From Vulcanimicrobiota bacterium (lineage in GTDB: Bacteria; Vulcanimicrobiota; Vulcanimicrobiia; Vulcanimicrobiales; Vulcanimicrobiaceae), in assembly GCA_003133185.1 (NCBI GenBank), contig PKWF01000253.1, positions 6,150 to 21,686 of the forward strand: a DNA stretch of 15,537 nucleotides, written 5' to 3'. Under the pieces are notes generated by a model that saw nothing but the letters and a program-made list of their open reading frames with translations, was not told the DNA's origin and made no database searches. This document shows positions 1 to 6,788 of the stretch, piece by piece; the first letter of the stretch is position 1; each line of letters begins with the position of its first letter. The position numbers and the translations under genes were made by a program.

Positions 1-60
1 GGAGAACGGATCGAGCGGAGTCGGAACGGCGACGTGGTCGACGACCGGACGATACGTCAA
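1..60 (-). CDS. Possible 5' end of a downstream gene (partial at window edge)
   Basis: On the minus strand a TTG at 60-58 overlaps the TGA stop (59-57) of the glycosyltransferase gene, and the frame stays open for all 20 codons to the window edge. The third codon positions are mostly G or C, like the neighbouring genes, and overlapping TTG/GTG starts recur in this window (for example at 12383). The translated start, roughly MTYRPVVDHVAVP, matches nothing I recognise. No clear Shine-Dalgarno sequence precedes it. It could equally be non-coding sequence downstream of the glycosyltransferase, because 60 bases is too short to judge. Confidence 0.3.
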   Translation of the reverse strand, partial: MTYRPVVDHVAVPTPLDPFS

Positions 61-1013
61 GATCGTTCGATGTCGCTGATGATATAGAGCGGACGGCCTT
101 TAACTTCGTCATAGACGCGTCCGAGGTACTCGCCGAGAATGCCGAGGCTCATCAGCTGCACGCCGCCCAGAAAGAGAACGGCGACGATCGTCGAGGCCCA
201 GCCCGGCGTGTAGAACGCCGGCTTTAAGTTGAACGTTTTCATGAGGATGACGATCACCGCGTAGACGAAGGCGATGACGCTTACCGTGAACCCGAAATAG
301 GAAGCAAAGCGCAGCGGAACGTCGGAGAACGAGGTGATGCCGTCCATCGCAAAGCGCAGCATCTTGGATAGGGGATACTTGGTCTCGCCGGCATAGCGCA
401 CGTCGCGATCGTACTCGATCGCCGCCTGGTTGAATCCAATCCAGCTAACCATTCCACGAAGAAAACGATGGCGTTCGGGCAGCCGCCGGACGGCTTCGAC
501 CGCCCGCCGGCTCATCAAACGAAAGTCTCCGGTATCCAATGGGATCGCAATCTTGGTCAGGCGTTTGATAATTCGGTAGAACGCCCGCGCGGTCAAGAGT
601 TTGAAACGGCTCTCGCCTTTGCGAGTTCGGCGCACTGCGTACACGACGTCGTAGCCCTCGCGCCACTTTCGCAAAAAATCCTCGATGAGCTCGGGCGGAT
701 CTTGCAAGTCTCCGTCCATTAAGATCACCGCGTCGCCGGTCGCAATTTCTATGCCGGCGGTCGCCGCGAGCTGATGGCCGAAGTTGCGCGACAGGTTGAC
801 CAGGACGATCCGAGTCCGCCGGTGCATCTCCGCGCGGATCGCGGCGAGCGTGCCGTCGGTGCTGCCGTCGTTGACCAGCACGATCTCGTGGTCGAATTGT
901 GCCCGTACCGGCTCGATTGCCACCGAGATTCGCGCCAGCAGCGGCGCGACGTTTTCGGCTTCGTTATACAGGGGGACCACGATGCTGAAGGTGGGGCGTG
1001 CAGAATCGGCCAT
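57..1013 (-). CDS. Family 2 glycosyltransferase, DPM1/GtrB type, membrane-anchored
   Basis: This 318-residue protein probably transfers a sugar from a nucleotide donor to undecaprenyl (polyprenyl) phosphate at the inner face of the cytoplasmic membrane, giving a lipid-linked sugar for later use outside. The GT-A domain fills residues 8-230: IVVPLYNEAENV at the start, VNDGSTD around residue 49, NFGHQLA near 77, the metal-binding DGDLQDPP at 100-107, and the conserved RYAGETKYPLSKM near 216-228. Two hydrophobic segments follow, about 238-260 and 282-304, ending in GEYLGRVYDEVKGRPLY. Both the length and the two C-terminal segments fit the GtrB/YkcC group. The ATG at 1013 is the natural start, 76 bases from the divergently oriented lipoprotein gene. 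Family assignment is firm. The sugar is unknown: ArnC-like or bactoprenol glucosyltransferase roles are both possible. Confidence 0.9.
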   Translation of the reverse strand: MADSARPTFSIVVPLYNEAENVAPLLARISVAIEPVRAQFDHEIVLVNDGSTDGTLAAIRAEMHRRTRIVLVNLSRNFGHQLAATAGIEIATGDAVILMDGDLQDPPELIEDFLRKWREGYDVVYAVRRTRKGESRFKLLTARAFYRIIKRLTKIAIPLDTGDFRLMSRRAVEAVRRLPERHRFLRGMVSWIGFNQAAIEYDRDVRYAGETKYPLSKMLRFAMDGITSFSDVPLRFASYFGFTVSVIAFVYAVIVILMKTFNLKPAFYTPGWASTIVAVLFLGGVQLMSLGILGEYLGRVYDEVKGRPLYIISDIERS

Positions 1014-1080
1014 GCCGCTGCAGTTTTCAACACCTAACCACCGTTGTCACCCCGAGCGGAAAGTGCGCGGGCTCCAAGAA

Positions 1081-1114
1081 CTAGGGCGCATGCTCAACGC
1101 CCGCTCGGCCCTAG
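1081..1114 (+). repeat. Inverted repeat enclosing the start codon of the 1090 gene
   Basis: The seven bases ctagggc (1081-1087) are repeated as the reverse complement gccctag (1108-1114), and the ATG at 1090 lies in the 20-base loop. Just upstream, gagcgg (about 1055) can also pair with ccgctc (1101-1106). In mRNA this could hide the start codon. It could also be chance in GC-rich sequence. Confidence 0.25.
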
Positions 1115-1653
1115 CCATCGGCGCGGCTTCGCTCTGGCTCGCCGGCTGCAGCCATGCGGCTCATTCGGGCGCAGGACAGCCGCCGTCGCCGGCGCTCGCG
1201 ACCCGGCCGGCCGCTTCGCAGCAGGCTGGTGTCGCGAAAGCCGGGCGGGCGACCGCCGCGCCTGCGGCAGCCGCCGGCGGTCTGTCGGCCTCGCCGACCT
1301 CGACGGCATCCCCCTCGCCGTCCGTCACGCCGCCCAGGGTGACCGCCAAGGTGCCTCGCCTGCCACCCAATGCGGCGCCGCAGATTCTCGCGGTCGCTGT
1401 GAGCGAGACGACGGTCCATCCGGGCGACACCGTCTCGGGCAGCGTCGTCACGACTTCCAACGTCGCCAGCGTGGAGGCACGCATCGGCGGATACGCAATG
1501 AGCCTTGCGAAGACCGGCGTCGGACGCTTCGCTTTGATCTATACCGTCGCACCGCTGCCGTGGTTCATTCGCGGAACGTTTGCGATGCGCGTCATTGCAA
1601 AAAATACGCGCGGCGACACGGTCGAACGCACGATTCCGCTGACCGTGCGATAG
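1090..1653 (+). CDS. Lipoprotein with Ala/Pro/Ser-rich linker and Ig-like C-terminal domain
   Basis: I cannot name a family for this 187-residue protein. Residues 1-20 form a lipoprotein signal peptide with lipobox LAGC (lipidated Cys20), so the protein is anchored in a membrane and faces the periplasm or surface. Residues 21-95 are a low-complexity linker rich in Ala, Pro, Ser and Thr. Residues 98-187 read as a beta-sandwich, Ig-like module, with alternating hydrophobic strands and a 'VHPGDTVSGSV' turn like those of bacterial Ig-like domains. The open frame extends upstream to 784, but that part runs antisense inside the glycosyltransferase gene and lacks a signal peptide, so I chose the ATG at 1090. 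Its last 53 residues match the partial protein at the right edge of the window (15374-15537) at 24 positions without gaps. Function is unknown; cell-surface display or binding is a guess. Confidence 0.75.
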   Translation: MLNARSALAIGAASLWLAGCSHAAHSGAGQPPSPALATRPAASQQAGVAKAGRATAAPAAAAGGLSASPTSTASPSPSVTPPRVTAKVPRLPPNAAPQILAVAVSETTVHPGDTVSGSVVTTSNVASVEARIGGYAMSLAKTGVGRFALIYTVAPLPWFIRGTFAMRVIAKNTRGDTVERTIPLTVR

Positions 1654-1755
1654 CGGCCGCCCCCGAAATCGACGGCGGAGCTTTTGCAGGAGCCGTTCTT
1701 CGGCGGCACAAACGGGCAGCCCCATTAGTAACGAGCAAAGTAAGGAGCAAAAATA

Positions 1756-2196
1756 ATGACCGGCATCAAACGCTTAATCCGGCCGATCACAACTCTCGCC
1801 GTTGCTGGAACTCTCGCCGGATGCGGTGCTTCTCTCCCGCCGGCGACGGCGACATCGCAGGTGCAATGGGCGGGCGCTCCGATTGCCGATAAGTGCCCAT
1901 CCGACAAGGGCGTTTCCGTAAAGCCGTGCGCGGTCGATCTGACACCAAAAAAAACCTCGACCAGCGTGACGGTAAAAGGTCCCAAGGGGAGCACCTTTAC
2001 CGTCAAGGATCCGGGATGCACGTCGCGCGGAGTCGCGACGGTTTCAGGGTCGGGGAACACGTACCTGATCTCGGCCGGAACGAAGCTAGGGCAGTGCGTC
2101 GTGACCTTCGTCGATTACGGCCAAGGGAGCAAACGGATCGGCGCGGCGAAGGCGATCATCCTGAATAAGACGGTCAAGCGCAAGCATAAACATTAG
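1756..2196 (+). CDS. Small lipoprotein with four conserved cysteines, unknown family
   Basis: This 146-residue protein has a lipoprotein signal with lipobox LAGC and lipidated Cys23. The mature part has four further cysteines (47, 58, 88, 114), probably forming two disulfides in an extracytoplasmic beta-rich domain, and ends in a basic tail (KTVKRKHKH). A good Shine-Dalgarno sequence, aaggag at 1742-1747, sits 8 bases before the ATG, so the start is secure. The gene is 102 bases after the 1090 lipoprotein on the same strand and is followed by a strong terminator at 2216-2250. A second, damaged copy lies in opposite orientation at 2396-2794; shared stretches include KCPSDKGVSVKPCAV and GSKR(I/L)GAAK. 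I do not recognise the family and make no functional claim beyond envelope localisation. Confidence 0.8.
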   Translation: MTGIKRLIRPITTLAVAGTLAGCGASLPPATATSQVQWAGAPIADKCPSDKGVSVKPCAVDLTPKKTSTSVTVKGPKGSTFTVKDPGCTSRGVATVSGSGNTYLISAGTKLGQCVVTFVDYGQGSKRIGAAKAIILNKTVKRKHKH

Positions 2197-2215
2197 GAAG
2201 ACCTGCGATAATTGC

Positions 2216-2250
2216 GAAGAGAGCCCGAAACATCGGGCTCTCTTCTTTTT
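2216..2250 (+). terminator. Rho-independent terminator after the 1756 lipoprotein gene
   Basis: The 13-base arm gaagagagcccga (2216-2228) pairs perfectly with tcgggctctcttc (2233-2245) around a 4-base loop, and the run ttcttttt follows on the plus strand (2243-2250). It begins 19 bases after the stop codon of the lipoprotein gene. There is no T-run on the other strand, so it serves the plus-strand transcript. Confidence 0.9.
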
Positions 2251-2344
2251 GCGGCGAGCCGGTCGGAGGCCGGCGTTCCCCCCGAAGCAACCGCGAGCTT
2301 CGCTTCGAAAAATTCGCTAGAACTGACGGACGAACGTTATCGTC

Positions 2345-2367
2345 ACGTGCCAAGACCTTCGGCACGT
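2345..2367 (-). repeat. Short inverted repeat downstream of the broken paralogue
   Basis: acgtgcc (2345-2351) and ggcacgt (2361-2367) can form a 7-base-pair stem with a 9-base loop about 30 bases past the stop of the minus-strand pseudogene. No T-run follows on either strand, so a terminator role is weakly supported. Otherwise I see nothing in 2251-2395. Confidence 0.3.
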
Positions 2368-2395
2368 TCGCGTAGAGCGAGAGGCTCCGGTGGTG

Positions 2396-2794
2396 TTATT
2401 TATGCACCTTGTCGACGCCGTTCACGATAATCAACTTGGCCGCACCAAGTCGCTTGCTTCCGGAGTTGTAATCGATGAACATCGCTACACACTGCCCCTT
2501 CCCGTGAGCGCCCGCCGTAACCTTATAGGTGTTGGCCGATCCCTTGATCGTAGCGATCAGCCTCGTCGTACATCCCGTGTCGTTGAGGGTAAAGGTGCCC
2601 CCCTTAGGTCCCTTCGTCGTTACGGTACGTGCTGGCTTGCCGGCCGTTAGCTTCACCGCGCACGGCTTCACGGAAACGCCCTTATCGGATGGGCACTTGC
2701 GTCAGAAACTGCAGTGCCCGCCGGCTGCATTTGCGACGTCGCCACATCCCGCCAGAGTCCCAACCAACTCGAGAGTTGCGATCGGTCCTCGCAT
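2396..2794 (-). pseudogene. Paralogue of the 1756 lipoprotein, interrupted by one in-frame TGA
   Basis: Read on the minus strand from ATG 2794-2792, the first 30 codons give a signal peptide with lipobox LAGC (Cys17) that aligns with the intact lipoprotein (PIATLELVGTLAGCG against PITTLAVAGTLAGCG). Codon 31 is TGA (2704-2702). The same frame then continues as RKCPSDKGVSVKPCAV and so on, to TAA at 2398-2396, keeping all four mature cysteines and the GSKRLGAAK motif. There is no frameshift: one base change separates it from a 132-codon gene. Around KCPSDKGVSVKPCAV the differences from the intact copy are silent third-base changes, so the stop is recent, or is read through, or is a sequencing error. 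A GTG at 2671 could restart translation but would give a 91-residue product without a signal peptide. A gggag motif lies 4 bases before the ATG. Confidence 0.75.
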
Positions 2795-2993
2795 GCATCT
2801 CCCATCCATAAGCACGTGGCCGCCAAACCTAAAGGTTTCATTTTGAAATTCTTTCTACATGTACCGAACCGAAGGTACGACCCTCGTTCCGGAATCCGGA
2901 CACAAACTTTGGATACTCCACGCCGAAGAAAACGAAATACCCTTCAACGAACATCGATGAAGAGGCACGCGACTTCACAACACGACTGACGCA

Positions 2994-3116
2994 TTACGCA
3001 GCCGCCTGCTCTGATTCAGGCTCGTCGGTGCGCACGATGTGAACCGGAAACACGAACGCGATGGCGAGGTCGCCAACTTGAATCCAGCCCGTCTGTTGCC
3101 CAAAGTCTCCGCCCAT
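2994..3116 (-). CDS. Possible 40-residue membrane peptide, unknown
   Basis: The frame starts at ATG 3116-3114 and ends with TAA at 2996-2994. A plausible Shine-Dalgarno sequence, gaggtg, sits about 4 bases upstream. The product begins MGGDFGQQTG, then has one hydrophobic stretch (WIQVGDLAIAFVFPVHIV, residues 11-28) and an acidic tail (RTDEPESEQAAA). Third positions are mostly G or C, as in the real genes. The open frame extends upstream to TTG 3191 (65 residues), but the extra part looks less protein-like. It has no recognisable homologue and lies in a gene-poor stretch, so it may be a fossil or chance. Confidence 0.3.
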   Translation of the reverse strand: MGGDFGQQTGWIQVGDLAIAFVFPVHIVRTDEPESEQAAA

Positions 3117-3297
3117 TTCCACCTCTTCCACTGTGTGAAGGCTCCCGGGCGACACAAGGCGCCGGGGAACCCCTGCCGTCCGATTCACCAAAAGGTGACC
3201 AAAGTCATTTTAGTTGGGAAGAGTCCTGCTATGCGAACTGGGGGTTTTGGGGCCGGTCGCCTCTTTTTGCAGCAGGCCCGAGAATCGACCGGACGGG

Positions 3298-3333
3298 GGA
3301 GAGGGCCGCGTCTCTTGGCCCGTGACCCTCTCC
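3298..3333 (+). repeat. Hairpin in the upstream region of the PstS-like gene
   Basis: ggagaggg (3298-3305) pairs with ccctctcc (3326-3333). Within it gggcc (3303-3307) and ggccc (3317-3321) offer a competing pairing. It lies about 320 bases ahead of the PstS-like start. It could be part of a structured leader or of an unrelated transcript end, and no T-run follows directly. Confidence 0.35.
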
Positions 3334-3596
3334 GCAGCTGCGTTTTCCGGCTGAGAAAAAATTAACCCTAGTCACTTATCGTGAAGGGGCCCCGGCAGCC
3401 CGCTCGGAAAAAGTGACCTGAGATAATGACCAGAGTTATTTTTTTCATAGAAAGATGCCGATGCTTCGACACCCCTGTTTCGGATTTGCCCGGACGCCCC
3501 CGCCGAGTGCGACTCGCATGATCGCGGACGCTCCCGGCGGACCCCTTCGGGCTTTTCGAACAAATTTTCCGGGCAGGCTAAGGGCCGGCCCGGCCA

Positions 3597-3612
3597 CCGG
3601 CGCGCGCGCCGG
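3597..3612. repeat. 16-base perfect palindrome ccggcgcgcgcgccgg
   Basis: A perfect palindrome sits 44 bases before the PstS-like ATG, directly after the related gggccggcccggcc. It could be an operator or an mRNA hairpin that affects translation of the gene, whose own Shine-Dalgarno sequence (gaaaga at about 3642) is weak. It could also be chance in GC-rich sequence. Confidence 0.35.
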
Positions 3613-3656
3613 ATCGATCCTTCAAGCACACTCTCCTTCATGAAAGAACAACCCAC

Positions 3657-5162
3657 ATGAGAAAAACCCTCGCTATTTTGGCCTGGGCCGCAGTTCCGGC
3701 GCTCCTGATGAGCGCGTGCAATGGAAACGCTAACGGAGGAGGCTCCGGCGTAGCGTCTTTGCCGAACGCGCCCGCCGCGTCACAGCGCGGTCGCGTTCAC
3801 CACAACGATAACGGCCCGGGCGACCTCCATGCCGGCGGCTCCGATCTTCCAGCCTACGGCTATAACCTTGGAGACCAGCCCACAGGCCTCTATACCGCCG
3901 GCCAAGCCACGCCTGGACCCGGCTCGCTTTTAGCCTATGCGGCGCAACAGAATGCCGATGGTAACAACTACTACTACTGCACCAGCAGTAGCGGCTATGG
4001 CCGCAAGGAGTTCACCGGCGCCCAAGACGTTGGAGCCGGTGCCTGTGCCGCGCTCGGCAGTACGGCGACCGGCTTCGGCGGCCGTGGCGACCCGGTCGAC
4101 TTCGTCGGCAGTGACCCGATGTCGTCGACCGACTGCTGCGCCAGCGGTACGCCGTACGCCACAAACTACGCATCGACATACGGACAGCCGTTCGAGTTCC
4201 CGACCTACGGCGGACCGATCGTCTTCCCGTACATCAACGAAGGCGGCAAGGGTCTGACCGGCCTCGGCAGCAGCCAGCTTAAACTCTCGACTTGGACCTA
4301 CTGCGCGATTGCCAACGGTACCATCGGCTACTGGGATGACGGTGCCATTACGAAGGATAACGGTGGTACGGCGGTGGCCGGGCACCAGCCGATCACCTTC
4401 TACTATCGCGGCGACAGTAGCTTTGTGAGCTACATTTTTGAGACCAAACTCAACGACAGCTCCAAGGGCTGCAATCAAACCTTCAAAGGCGTCTATAAGA
4501 AATCTCCGTACGCTGGCGCCGGCCGCAACGCGGCGTGGCCCTTCGGTGTCACACCCCTCACCACGCTAGCCTGGACCGGCCCGACCGGCGCCCAACCCTC
4601 CGGCTCGACGTTCACCGGCGAGACCGGCGACCCGGGCATCATTGAAGCGATTCAGGGCTTGATCGGCACGGGTTATCCGTACGCCACCGCTTATGCCGAA
4701 GGCGCATGGGCGGCGGCAGCCTCCAGCCCAAGCCTGGGCCAAGCGGCTCTGCTCAACGGAAGCTCGTTCGTTAGCCCCACGAACCCCAACGCCGTGGCCA
4801 GCGCGCTCAAGAAAGCCAGCCCGGCGTCGATCGTTTACGGTGAAGGCGGCGACGGCAACCCGCTGAGTTCCAGCACCCCCTGGTGCCAGCTCTACATCCC
4901 GCCGTCGGTATACGTGGACCCGCCGTCGGGGGCGTATCCGATCGTCGGCCTGGGCTATTTCCTGTTCTACGGTAAAGACCAGAACCGCGGCGGTTCGGAC
5001 CACTTCACCGATCTGAAGAATCTGATCGTGGATCTCGACTCGACGTCTTGGAATAACGCGCTTCCGAACCTCGAATACTCGCCGCTTCCTGCCGCGACCC
5101 AAAAGAAAATTCAGAAGGCTCTTACCGGTTCCCACGCCCAACCGGCCTGTCTGAGTAATTAG
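3657..5162 (+). CDS. PstS-like phosphate-binding lipoprotein (divergent)
   Basis: This 501-residue protein should bind inorganic phosphate (or a related anion) outside the cytoplasmic membrane for uptake or sensing. Residues 1-21 are a lipoprotein signal ending MSAC (Cys21). The PstS-type fold shows as HAGGSDLPAYGYN (58-70, in the place of the usual GaGsTfp loop), the ligand-loop motif FVGSDPMSSTD (159-169), PIVFPYINEG (197-206), STWTYCAIANGTIGYWDDGAI (221-241, in the place of the 'IFsGkItnWnDpaI' motif) and ITFYYRGDSSFVSYIF (256-271). It is about 150 residues longer than typical PstS and has additional cysteines. No pstC, pstA or pstB lies nearby. The next genes encode two phosphoesterases, so release and capture of phosphate fit together. 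A 20-base-pair hairpin closes the gene. The family call is good; whether it feeds a transporter is unknown. Confidence 0.8.
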   Translation: MRKTLAILAWAAVPALLMSACNGNANGGGSGVASLPNAPAASQRGRVHHNDNGPGDLHAGGSDLPAYGYNLGDQPTGLYTAGQATPGPGSLLAYAAQQNADGNNYYYCTSSSGYGRKEFTGAQDVGAGACAALGSTATGFGGRGDPVDFVGSDPMSSTDCCASGTPYATNYASTYGQPFEFPTYGGPIVFPYINEGGKGLTGLGSSQLKLSTWTYCAIANGTIGYWDDGAITKDNGGTAVAGHQPITFYYRGDSSFVSYIFETKLNDSSKGCNQTFKGVYKKSPYAGAGRNAAWPFGVTPLTTLAWTGPTGAQPSGSTFTGETGDPGIIEAIQGLIGTGYPYATAYAEGAWAAAASSPSLGQAALLNGSSFVSPTNPNAVASALKKASPASIVYGEGGDGNPLSSSTPWCQLYIPPSVYVDPPSGAYPIVGLGYFLFYGKDQNRGGSDHFTDLKNLIVDLDSTSWNNALPNLEYSPLPAATQKKIQKALTGSHAQPACLSN

Positions 5163-5175
5163 CCAGACGACACCC

Positions 5176-5220
5176 GCATTGTTCGTGCGCGCCGCTTTGT
5201 GCGGCGCGCATGAACAATGC
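5176..5220. terminator. Long hairpin after the PstS-like gene, likely terminator
   Basis: Bases 5176-5195 pair with 5201-5220 over 20 positions (one G-T wobble, the rest Watson-Crick) around a 5-base loop, tttgt. It starts 13 bases past the stop codon. No clean T-run follows on either strand (aactttaag comes next), so it may work as a 3'-end stabiliser or attenuator as well as a terminator. Confidence 0.65.
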
Positions 5221-5224
5221 AACT

Positions 5225-5242
5225 TTAAGATTGTCTTAAGAT
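5225..5242 (+). promoter_or_regulatory. Direct repeat TTAAGAT-N4-TTAAGAT, Pho-box-like operator
   Basis: Two identical 7-base units (5225-5231 and 5236-5242) are spaced at exactly 11 bases. That is the geometry of operators bound by tandem OmpR/PhoB-type response regulators, and it resembles the TTAA-core Pho boxes of Bacillus and cyanobacteria. It lies in the spacer between a phosphate-binding protein and two phosphoesterases, directly after the hairpin. With the box near -35, a start of transcription around 5275-5285 is expected. That supports GTG 5342 rather than ATG 5270 as the start of the next gene. The identity of the regulator is inference. Confidence 0.45.
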
Positions 5243-5341
5243 GAGAAAGCCTTCTCGAGCGGCGCAAGCATGCTTATGCATGACGCCGGAGAACAGCGAA
5301 GGAAAACTGCGTTTGTGCACCCGCTTCAAAGAAAGATATTT

Positions 5342-6781
5342 GTGCGTTGCATTTCATCGCGAAATCTTTCGCTAGCAATAGCGGTGTCGATTATGCTGTA
5401 CGCGTGCGGCAGAGTCGGCCCGTTGCCCGGCCCGCCAATCGCGAACCTGCAGCGAGGCGAAGCGCCGATCCAGCGCTCAACGCAGAGTAAGATCCAGCAT
5501 ATCGTTATCATCATCCAAGAGAATCGCAGCTTCAACAATCTCTTTTACGGCTATCCCGGTGCCAAGACGGCCTCGTACGGCTACAATTCAAGCGGCCAGA
5601 AGATCGAGCTGCAGCCGGTCACGATCGCTACGACGTGGGATCTCCAGCATAATGCGCAAGGTTATATGGCATCGTGCCACGGCAAGGGCAAGGGCAAGAT
5701 CCCGGGCACGGACTGCCGGATGAACGGTTTCGATAATGAGAAGTGGTACTGCGGCTCCGGTTCTGAGCCAAAGTGCCCGAATAAGAGTCCACCCTATAGT
5801 TACGTGCCGCAAAAACAGACGGCGCCGTATTTCTCCATGGCGCAGCAGTACGTCTTAGCAGACCGGATGTACGCTTCCGATTTTGATATCAGCAGCTTCA
5901 TCTCTCACCAGTACATCATTGCCGGCGTCAACCCGGATGAGACGTTCGACTATCCGGATGGCGGGTGGGGCTGTGCCGGGGCTCCCGGCGACCGGATCGG
6001 CGTCCTGGGGCCGGACCGCAATATAAAAGGCTCCAAGGGCGTTTTCCCGTGCTGGAATCCTACGACGCTCGGCGACGAGCTTGACAAAGCCGGTCTGCCG
6101 TGGTCGTTTTACGCAGTTTCCCTGAACGACAAAGGTTCAGGTTCCGGAAAGCTCTGCGGCAGCGATCCGGATACAAATGGCGAGCGAAGCGCGATCTGGA
6201 GCGCGTACCAGGCCATCAAGCACATTTGCTACGGGAAGGACTGGAACGCCGACGTTAAATCCCCGCCGCAACGGTTTCTTAGCGATGTAAAGGGCGGCAA
6301 TCTTGCAGCGGTGACATGGGTTACGCCGACCTACGCAAACTCCGACCACGGCGGCAACGGCTCCGACACGGGGCCCTCCTGGGTGTCGTCGCTTGTCAAT
6401 GCTGTCGGAGAGTCGCAGTTTTGGAGCTCCAGCGCGATCTTCATCTTTTGGGACGACCCGGGCGGCTGGTACGATCCGGAGCCGCCGGCCTACATCGATA
6501 ACGACGGGCTCGGATATCGTCTTCCGCTCCTGATTATTTCACCGTACGCGAGAAAAGGGTACGTTTCGCACACACACTACGAACACGGCAGCATCTTGAA
6601 GTTTGTCGAGGAGACCTTCGGGCTGCCGGCGTTAGCGAAGAGCGATAAGCGTGCGACGGCGCCCGCCGACGCCTTTGACTTCAATCAGTCGCCGCGCAAG
6701 TTCGTTACGATCAGAGCCAAGTACGACGCAAACTATTTCCTGAACCAGTCCCTCGACACGCGGCCGCCCGATACGGATTAG
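5342..6781 (+). CDS. Phosphoesterase lipoprotein, phospholipase C / acid phosphatase AcpA family (copy 1)
   Basis: An envelope enzyme that should hydrolyse phosphate esters (phospholipid head groups or phosphomonoesters) to release phosphate. I chose GTG 5342 (479 residues): it gives a normal lipoprotein signal (MRCISSRN, hydrophobic core, LYAC with Cys22) and matches the length of the next gene. The frame is open back to ATG 5270, but that adds 24 residues before the signal. Family motifs are IVIIIQENRSFNNLF (metal/active-site Glu60-Asn61), ISSFISHQYIIAG (182-194, the expected nucleophile region), NSDHGG near 333, FWDDPGGWYDPEPPA (Asp371-Asp372) and SPYARKGYVSHTHYEHGS. In Francisella AcpA the equivalents are Glu43, Asn44, Ser175, Asp386 and Asp387. 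It is followed 7 bases later by a close paralogue. Exact substrate cannot be told from sequence. Confidence 0.85.
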   Translation: MRCISSRNLSLAIAVSIMLYACGRVGPLPGPPIANLQRGEAPIQRSTQSKIQHIVIIIQENRSFNNLFYGYPGAKTASYGYNSSGQKIELQPVTIATTWDLQHNAQGYMASCHGKGKGKIPGTDCRMNGFDNEKWYCGSGSEPKCPNKSPPYSYVPQKQTAPYFSMAQQYVLADRMYASDFDISSFISHQYIIAGVNPDETFDYPDGGWGCAGAPGDRIGVLGPDRNIKGSKGVFPCWNPTTLGDELDKAGLPWSFYAVSLNDKGSGSGKLCGSDPDTNGERSAIWSAYQAIKHICYGKDWNADVKSPPQRFLSDVKGGNLAAVTWVTPTYANSDHGGNGSDTGPSWVSSLVNAVGESQFWSSSAIFIFWDDPGGWYDPEPPAYIDNDGLGYRLPLLIISPYARKGYVSHTHYEHGSILKFVEETFGLPALAKSDKRATAPADAFDFNQSPRKFVTIRAKYDANYFLNQSLDTRPPDTD

Positions 6782-6788
6782 TCGCGTC

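Larger units (their letters stand above)
3117..3656 (+). other. 540-base region without a convincing gene, upstream of the PstS-like gene
   Basis: Open frames here on both strands are short, overlap hairpins and resemble no protein. The stretch contains an inverted repeat tcacc-aaaa-ggtga (3185-3198), a hairpin at 3298-3333, AT-rich patches (3355-3365 and 3435-3450, the latter with a run of seven T), and a GC palindrome at 3597-3612. It probably carries the promoter and a long 5' leader of the PstS-like gene. I found no clear Pho box, riboswitch consensus or sigma-70 promoter. Confidence 0.5.

Noticed and set aside
784..1089. Upstream extension of the 1090 lipoprotein frame
   Set aside because: It lies antisense inside the glycosyltransferase gene and would bury the signal peptide more than 100 residues into the protein.
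2702..2704. The TGA in the broken lipoprotein as a selenocysteine or reassigned codon
   Set aside because: TGA serves as the ordinary stop elsewhere in the window (for example 8211-8213 and 14227-14229), the intact copy has neither Cys nor Trp at this position, and no selenocysteine insertion hairpin is apparent after it.
2529..2846. Plus-strand frames of 60-105 codons over the lipoprotein pseudogene
   Set aside because: They are antisense shadows of the minus-strand paralogue, which has clear homology to the intact lipoprotein.
3372..3656. 94-codon minus-strand frame in the region before the PstS-like gene
   Set aside because: Its composition is Arg/Ser-rich as expected for a shadow of GC-rich DNA, it crosses the palindrome at 3597-3612, and nothing in it resembles a known protein.
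4566..5267. 233-codon minus-strand frame antisense to the PstS-like gene
   Set aside because: It is Arg-rich, lacks motifs and crosses the long hairpin at 5176-5220. The plus-strand frame has clear PstS-type motifs.
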